From NCBI GenBank assembly GCA_025403435.1, contig CM046348.1, positions 29,592,148-29,656,147 on the forward strand: a DNA stretch of 64,000 bases, in the 5' to 3' direction. This DNA comes from Artocarpus heterophyllus (lineage: Eukaryota; Streptophyta; Magnoliopsida; Rosales; Moraceae). A model generated the notes under the pieces. That model worked only from the letters and a program-made list of their open reading frames with translations. It was not told the origin of the DNA and ran no database searches. Position numbers and translations under genes: made by a program. Positions 57,817-64,000 of the stretch are shown here, piece after piece. The stretch's first letter is position 1. The number at the start of each line of letters is the position of its first letter.

Positions 57817-58767
57817 TTAAGGCTTAAAGTTGTCCACATAGCTATTCTCAAGGAAAGTTACATTAGTTGAAACCACGACTTTTTTTTCCTTTGGGTTATA
57901 AAAATAACCCCCTTTACTCCTTTTTGGATATCCTACAAACACATAAACTTCTGAACATGTTTCCAATTTATTTGTTTCCTTAAATAGGACATGAGCTAGA
58001 CATCCCCATATGCAAATATGGTTTAAGGATGTCTTTTTTCCCGTCCACAACTCATGAGGAGTTTTAGGAACCGATTTTGAAGGCACATTATTCCAAAAAT
58101 AAGATACGATTTATAGTGCATACCCCCAAAAGGACAAAGGCAATGATGAATAACTCATCATGGACCTAACCATGTCTAAAAAAGTCATATTTCTTCTCTC
58201 AGCCACCCCATTCTACTACGGAGTGCCCAGCATAAGTGTCCTAAGAACTCACCAAAAAGGTATTCACCACCTCGATTGGATGGAAGTGCCTTTATGGGTC
58301 TACCCAATTACTTTTCTACTTCAGCTCAAAATTCCCTAAACTTGTCATAAGTTTTGCTTTTGTGGTGCATTAAGTACACATACCCATAACTTGAATAATC
58401 ATCAATAAAGATGACGAAATACCCATGCCTTCCTCGTGCTCAGATGTTTATCGATTTGTAAGCATCACTATGCACAAGTTCTAAAACCCCTTCGGTCCTA
58501 TTGCCTTTAGACCCAAATGGCCTTTTCATCATTTTTTACTCTCCAAACAAGATTCACATTGTGGTATAGATCCACCTTTAAGTGACTTAAAGGTCCATCC
58601 TTTACCAAACTTTGAATCCTATTCAGGTTAATATGACCTAGCCACAAATGCCAATGATAAGTCTTATTAGAGTGAGAAGTTTTAAGTCTTTTAGAGTTAT
58701 CATCATTAACCTCAGTGTTCAGCAGTAAGTCCATCTTAGGTTTGATAAAATATAGATTATTTTGCAT
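57817..58767 (-). pseudogene. Copia integrase, inner element
   Basis: The right part (58507-58767) holds the zinc domain with HLWLGHINLNRIQSL near 58660. The core between 58100 and 58500 is frame-broken but readable in pieces. The C-terminal part (57817-58086) reads VPSKSVPKTPHELWTGKK then CIWGCLAHV and VFVGYPKRSKGGYFYNP. The domain order fits plant copia pol. Confidence 0.87.
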
Positions 58768-58929
58768 CCATCCATCACAAATAAAAGATTTGTTTTACGA
58801 ATCACCACTTTATTATTAAAAAAACTACATAAGAGTCTTTAAATAAACAAGCTATAGAAATTAAATTCCTTTTAAGTTTAGGAACATAAAAATAATCGAA
58901 CATAAATAAATTTCTATAATTATCAAAAT

Positions 58930-59110
58930 AAAGATAGACGTCGCCCACTACTTCAGCCAACACTCAGGATCCATCACCCATCCGAAGCGTGAAGTCTTCA
59001 TGTAACAGACTTCTCGTTTCTTTGAACCTCTAGAGAGAAACACAAACATGATTAGTTGCTCTAAAATCTATAATCCAAGTGTCACTAGATTCTCAACTAA
59101 ACAAGTTTCA
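58930..59110 (-). pseudogene. Copia protease relic, inner element
   Basis: In one minus-strand frame near 59085 the sequence reads DTWIIDFRATNHVCVSL. In active copies the catalytic triplet is DSG or DTG (WIIDSGATNH); here it is DFR, so the fold's active site is damaged although the Asp remains. Confidence 0.7.
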
Positions 59111-59159
59111 ACAACCAGAAGATCACACCTACCTCTTCGGGAAAGAAAGTCCTTGTAAT

Positions 59160-59457
59160 TCTTCTTCATATACCCGACCATCTAGCAAAAGGAGCACTTG
59201 AGCTTCTTTGGGTCCTTCTTGTTCTCGCCGTTTGCAGGAATAGAAGACTTTCTATTCTTGGCTTGTTGCTTCTTTCCATTCCTTGGGTTTGGATTTTCTC
59301 ATTTGTGGAATCTCCCATAGGCTCGGGAGGACACAGTGTCATCAGCACAAACTTTAGTTTCTAGAAGGACAAGACGATGTTTAGGTTCCGTTTCCAATCA
59401 TTATAGTTCTCACCAGTAATTGGTTTTTGTCAAGTATCGAAGATAAAGTATTTTTAG
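59160..59457 (-). pseudogene. Copia gag of the inner element, middle deleted
   Basis: On the minus strand gag starts near 59457 with the ATG changed to ATA (then SKNTLSSILDKNQ). It keeps NDWKRNLNIVLSF and GDSTNEKIQ, then jumps to the Lys-rich linker (KKQQAKNRKSSIPANGENK) and a degraded zinc knuckle. About 450-500 bp present in the outer copy (53540-54020) are absent. The short open frame at 59166-59348 crosses the deletion joint. Confidence 0.78.
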
Positions 59458-61123
59458 ATATTTTTAATCTACAATAAAAAATCATATACCAAACATAAGC
59501 ACACATGCTATAATAATTCAGTAAGATAACACAATCATGTAAAATATACAAATGTGTTTATGTGTCAAAACCTTGAAAATATCACAACCTTCTAACGATA
59601 ATTCCCAACTCAAAATTCAACAAAGCCGCTTAGGGGAGACTTGCCAAATTCAATTAGGAATATGGATCCCCTCCTAATTAATATATGTCATCCAGGACCT
59701 GTATGATCTAGCATATATTAATAATCGTTTCTTTGGCCATCAATTTTATTAACAGAGCTCCTAGGAGAGGTTAATAATAAAATCAACTTAAGTGTACAAC
59801 CATCGTTTCAATATTTTATCCATGATTTATAATCCCTGGGGGTGTGCAACCATAAATCAAGCTAAAATACCTTATCCTCTCGAAGATCCAACCTGATACA
59901 TGATGAAGTCCCTTCCTTGGAGTCGGAGCCACCATGTGCTACCTATAGAGCAACGATGGAGGCCGTAGGTCCTCTCTTTGAAAACCTTCTCCCACTCAAT
60001 CTTTCGAAATCAAGGTTTTATTGTAAAAACATGTATGAGCAATTTTTAAATGAGCGGCACTCCTTTATTTATATGACTTGTTATCAATATACATGGCAAG
60101 TCATATTTGTTATAATGCAGACAAGCAAAGCAATCATGCAAAGCCACAAGCAACATAATAATAAATAACCGTAACATTACGGTTTTACCCTAGAGAAAAG
60201 AAAATAATGATTACAAGAGATAAATCAAAACATATTATTAATTCCTCATCCTTAAATCTTCAAATTGTATCCTTCTTTGTGTATCTTTCATTTTCAAGTG
60301 TTCAATCGATATAAATTGAATACTGCATATTTTTGGTCATATCCAAATTTAATGTTTCTTAGAATTGTCCCAAAAATAAAATCAAAACTATACCAAAAAA
60401 ATGCACCTTTTTTGAAAATATACAGCTCTCTACTGGTATGATGATATGTGATATCGGCCTACTGGTCATGACCTTTTGGCCTGCCAAACTTTATAGGTCG
60501 GCCTACCGCTGATGACAAATTAGCTTGTCGATCCAGAAGTTCTGCTGCCACCAAAGCCATCAGATTTCTGCTCCGCGGACTGCCTGCCAAGCTTGAAGTC
60601 TGCCCTGTCGATCTACGACCATCAGCCTGCCGGATCTGAGGGTTCAGATCGACCGGGTAGAAATCACGTCTTTCAGAAAATATAGTTTTTAATGCAATTT
60701 ATCAATTTTATTGTCAACAATTAAAAACATAAAATTAGAGACTCAAGAAATACCTATGGAGCTCTATCATCCATCTTCTAGATCTGTCTTTTTTGAATAA
60801 TTATTTACTTACAAAATTCTTACAAATTTAAAATTAAATAATAATTCCAAGACAGAGATGATAATACGCATCTAATTACATCAAAAACTTAGATATACAT
60901 TCTAACCTCTAAGGAGCCAAAATTGACATAAATTAATTAATTGATAAATAATTAAATAATAATTGAATCAACCATAATTAATTAATAAACATTCACCATA
61001 TAATCCATGACAACATATAAATACATAGAAATCTCTAAAAAATTAAATTCAAGCATAGGAGAGATCAAAATCATATAATTTATTCATATAGCAGGATCAT
61101 AAACTCGTAAATTTATGTAAAAA
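59458..61123 (-). other. Leader of the inner copia element with palindrome array
   Basis: About 1.67 kb without a gene, collinear with the outer element's leader. The array at 60452-60655 includes ATCGGCCTACTGG, TTTGGCCTGCCAAACT near 60476, GTCGGCCTACCGCTG near 60499 and CAGCCTGCCGGATC near 60626. Confidence 0.75.
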
Positions 61124-61124
61124 C

Positions 61125-61140
61125 CATAGCTCAATACTAA
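61125..61140 (-). other. Primer-binding site of the inner copia element
   Basis: The minus strand reads TTAGTATTGAGCTATGG next to the 5' LTR, a degenerate TTGGTATCAGAGC site. Confidence 0.7.
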
Positions 61141-61141
61141 T

Positions 61142-63151
61142 TGTTGGAAAAATAGTATGCATTGGAATTTAAAAAAAAATTATACAAGAGTATTTTCTAA
61201 AACACAAGTTTGACAAGCTATATGCATAAATTAACTAGATCTTAAGTACCTCGTTTGCTGAAAAGCTCCTGCAATCTATGAAGAGAAAGGCGATCTAAAA
61301 GAGCCTCAACCAACTAGTCTTCTTTGCTATTCTCTATTAACGATTGAAGTGCGTGTGGGTGCACGCACGTCGTATAGCTTTTTCCCGATGACTCTCCTTC
61401 TAACCAATCGAGAAAACCCAGAACTAAGGTTCATGATTTGTAAACAATAGCTCTCAGAGACTCACAGTATAGAGTGCTCACTCTTAATTCCTCAACTGAT
61501 CTCAATAACCTATGAGTCTCATTCCCTATTTATAGAGGTTGGGCCTAGGGGTTAGTCTTTATCCGATAAGGCTTCAAAAATTCGAATCTGGATTATTATA
61601 TGATAAAATCATGTCTACAAACGTGTAATCAAAAATCAATTGGTTGGCAGGCCGAACTCGTAGATCGGCCTGCTAAACTTACTCCATCAGCAAGCCGAAC
61701 CTAAAGATCGTCCTACCAAACTTATGATAAATGATCCCTACGAATCTTTTATTTTCTACTCGAGATTCTTGGGATAGAGCCTTAGTTTTAATTCAAATGA
61801 CTTAATAGAAAAGTTATCTTATTAAAACAGTCATATCTAGATAATCTCTAGGAAAATAAATATTCTTGATAATTCAACAAGTTTATCTTGAAGTAATTAT
61901 TTGAAATTAATTCAACCAATAAACAGATATTAATTATCTGATCCCGATAATTTAACAAGTTTATCTTGAATTAATTTTTCACAAAATTAATTCAACCGAT
62001 AAACACACATGAATTATCTAATCTTACCGAATTTCAACCAATCTGATAATTTGACATAAGTCACCAATTTATTAGAAAAGAACGTCGTATCATTACAGGA
62101 TTTATTATGAGCTAGCAAAGTGGACCTAATGGACCTATATAGTTCAAGCCTTCGATAATTATAAAACCTAATATCTCAAATATATATTTCATAATTATCA
62201 GCTCTAACGCTACTCTACTAAAAGCTTAGAGCTACACTCTTAAACTATATAGAATTACGAGCCCAAATAGCTAAGTCTACATGACATATCATAATGTATT
62301 GTATCCCTATAGGATTATCCATAATCGGTTTAAGGATAAATTCTGTCTCACCCTCCCGATTATTTTTATCTTACGTTCTATTATCTTACGATCAAAAAAC
62401 TTACTATGCATAGATAGTATACCATTCGGTTACACCTATGTATCCAAATGGTTGGCGCTCTAGTTTCTAATTATGGGATAGCGCATATAAGAGGATATCA
62501 ATGACTCTAAAAGAGGAGCTATGGATTCCATATCTATGAATAATAGGTCTACGCTATCAAGAATCATGCCTCCAATATACCAGTATGCGTACCAACATAC
62601 AATGTGGATGTCACCCTTTGGTACATCAAAAGACATAAGTCAAGACAACGAGCCCACCATTCATCTCAGGATTAAGATACAACACATATGATTGTCTAAA
62701 GTGAATTGATTTCTTGAGACAAAATTATTAATCTAAATCAATTATGCTTTATGTCCCGATTCAATACATCGTCACCTATGACAATGCACCAATGTTTCTA
62801 TTCGTGTAGTCCAGCTCCGATGGCCAAGACAAACCATCTCCTGTAATGGATATAGCAACATAACAATCTGTGCATGAATTAAGCCCCCAACTTTATTCCC
62901 TCAATCGTAGATCTTATGATTTAGACCGTCACTTTTAGAATCATGTCTTTCATATAATTTGTTCATCATATGCTTGATTCTAAGGCTTAGATCGACAGTC
63001 TCAGACTTTTATTTGCTCATCATACATCCAACAAATATGAATGTAAAAAGGACAACAATTTGGTATATGAATAATAAATAAATTCTTTATTGATAAAAAT
63101 GTCTTCAAAAACATATTACATTTTTACTTCTTAGGGCATACAGGTCTAACA
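61142..63151 (-). repeat. 5' LTR of the inner copia element
   Basis: 2,010 bp, on the plus strand from TGTTGGAAAAATAG to CAGGTCTAACA. The minus-strand TATA box is at about 61528-61537. Palindrome motifs at 61640-61715 include TTGGCAGGCCGAACTC and GATCGGCCTGCTAAAC. Confidence 0.92.
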
Positions 63152-63590
63152 AGGGAAGACTTCTATTCCTGTAAACGGCAAGAACAAGAAGAAGAAAAAG
63201 AAGAACCCAAAGAAGTTTAAGTGCTTTCTCTGTGGGTAAGTCAGGCACATCAAGAAAAATTACAAGGACTTCCTTTCCCGAGGAGGTAAGTATGATCTTC
63301 TGGTCATAGAAACTTGTTTGGTTGAAGAATCAAGTGACACTTGGGTCATAAATTCTAGAGCAACTAATCATTTGTGTGTTTCTCTACAAGGGTTCAAAGA
63401 AACGATAAGTCCACTACATGAAGACTTCATGCTTCAGATAAGCGATAGATCCTTAGTGTTGGCTGAAGCAATGGGAGGTGTCCATCTTCATGATGAGTTA
63501 TTCATCATTGCCTTTATCCTTTTAGGGATATGCACTACAAATCTTATATTATCTTTTGAACAATGTGCCTTCAAAATCAGTTCCTAAAAC
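63152..63590 (+). pseudogene. Outer copia element: gag 3' end and protease, then a deletion
   Basis: Resumes gag with a Lys-rich linker, then a zinc knuckle CFLCG that is damaged (a TAA replaces the sixth residue and the last Cys is Tyr). The protease reads DTWVINSRATNHLCVSLQGF near 63336; the catalytic DSG is NSR, so the active Asp is lost. After about 63500 the sequence skips the rest of protease and the integrase core. Confidence 0.82.
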
Positions 63591-64000
63591 TCCTCACGAC
63601 TTGTGGACGGGCAAGAAGTATATATTCAACCCGAGAGTTATATATTCATGCAAACCGAGAGGTATATATTCACTGGTGAAGCCTTCTTGGCTAAACCAGA
63701 TGAACATGACAGGGATCCTTACACTTACAAAGAGGCCATGGAAGATGTGGACTCAAAATTGTGGACAGAAGCTATGAATACTAAGATTAAGTCTATGGAG
63801 ACTAATTGAGTCTAGGAACTTGTGGATCTTCCTAAAAGGGTAAAACCATAAGGTGTAAGTGGATCTATAAGAGAAAGAAAAGAGCAGATGAAAAAGTTGA
63901 AACCTAAAGGTAAGGCTGGCAGTAAGGGCTACACGCAAAAGGAAGGAATTGATTACAAGAAAACATTTTCGCCTATAGCCATGCTTAAGTCCATTCGTAT
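63556..64000 (+). pseudogene. Outer copia element: integrase end joined to RT start
   Basis: NNVPSKSVPKTPHDLWTGKK near 63556-63620 is the integrase C-terminal signature, identical in most positions to the inner element. It is followed by a short CGAGAG/TATATTCA repeat and, from about 63695, RT N-terminal sequence: DPYTYKEAMEDVDSKLWTEA, then past a TGA at 63808, ELVDLPK and GYTQKEGIDYKKTFSPIAML at the window edge. The linker between integrase and RT has been lost. Confidence 0.82.

Larger units (their letters stand above)
54054..63151 (-). mobile_element. Copia element of the second family, minus strand, nested in gag
   Basis: 9,098 bp with LTRs at 54054-56028 (3') and 61142-63151 (5'), a primer site, a purine tract, and gag, protease, integrase, RT and RNase H relics in copia order on the minus strand. 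Flanks TGGGA (54049-54053) and AGGGA (63152-63156) form a target duplication with one mismatch. The two LTRs differ at many sites, so this insertion is not young. All genes are broken, and gag has lost its middle. Confidence 0.9.
50976..64000 (+). mobile_element. Copia element of the second family, plus strand, split and running off the window
   Basis: Pieces are 50976-54053 and 63152-64000. It has a 5'-truncated LTR (50976-51700), a primer site, a 1.66-kb leader, gag, protease, an integrase end, and the start of RT at the window edge. A minus-strand element of the same family lies in its gag. The LTR truncation point touches the CACTA relic with no target duplication, so the junction arose by deletion or recombination. 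Confidence 0.85.

Overview
This is plant nuclear DNA, most likely from a flowering plant: AT-rich spacers, no intact host gene, and wall-to-wall Ty1/copia, Ty3/gypsy and CACTA elements of types found in plant genomes. The species cannot be named from the window. I found one host gene, a ZIP-family (zinc/iron) transporter, and it is dead. Boundaries below were read by eye from terminal repeats, target-site duplications (TSDs), primer-binding sites and recognisable protein motifs; no alignments or searches were run.

Layout. 1-9800: a broken ZIP gene with TATA box and start codons at 272-428. A complete but decayed Ty1/copia element (429-6772, TSD TATAT) sits inside its first exon, the transporter body resumes at 6778-7120, and a C-terminal piece lies at 9649-9769. 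10116-19160: a full-length Ty3/gypsy chromovirus (TSD GAAAA) with 2.1-kb LTRs and a damaged gag-pol. 19512-36422: one old solo LTR (TSD TGTAT) split into four pieces by a non-autonomous CACTA transposon (20228-23005, TSD ATA), a younger solo LTR of the same family in the opposite orientation (23708-26829, TSD AAAGG), and a non-autonomous LTR element carrying only a gag-like gene (28114-35480, minus strand, TSD ATATG). 36428-50975: degraded repeats, including a repeat with inverted ends in three copies, a GCGCC-rich repeat in two copies, a solo copia LTR (40814-42822), and a CACTA transposase relic. 50976-64000: a plus-strand copia element whose gag is split by a minus-strand element of the same family (54054-63151); the outer element runs off the right end.

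How the parts relate. Nothing here works as an operon or pathway; the window is a record of nested insertions. The most unusual signal is a set of arrays of short imperfect palindromes, in their best copies two 8-bp arms around a 2-bp spacer. One motif (best copy AGTTCGGCAGGCCGAACT) recurs in the LTRs of the gypsy element, in the younger solo LTR, and in both the LTRs and the untranslated leaders of the copia family. A different sequence with the same geometry (AAAACGACAAGTCGTTTT) forms a five-copy array in the leader of the first copia element. The CACTA element carries far longer perfect palindromes and a duplicated 3' end.
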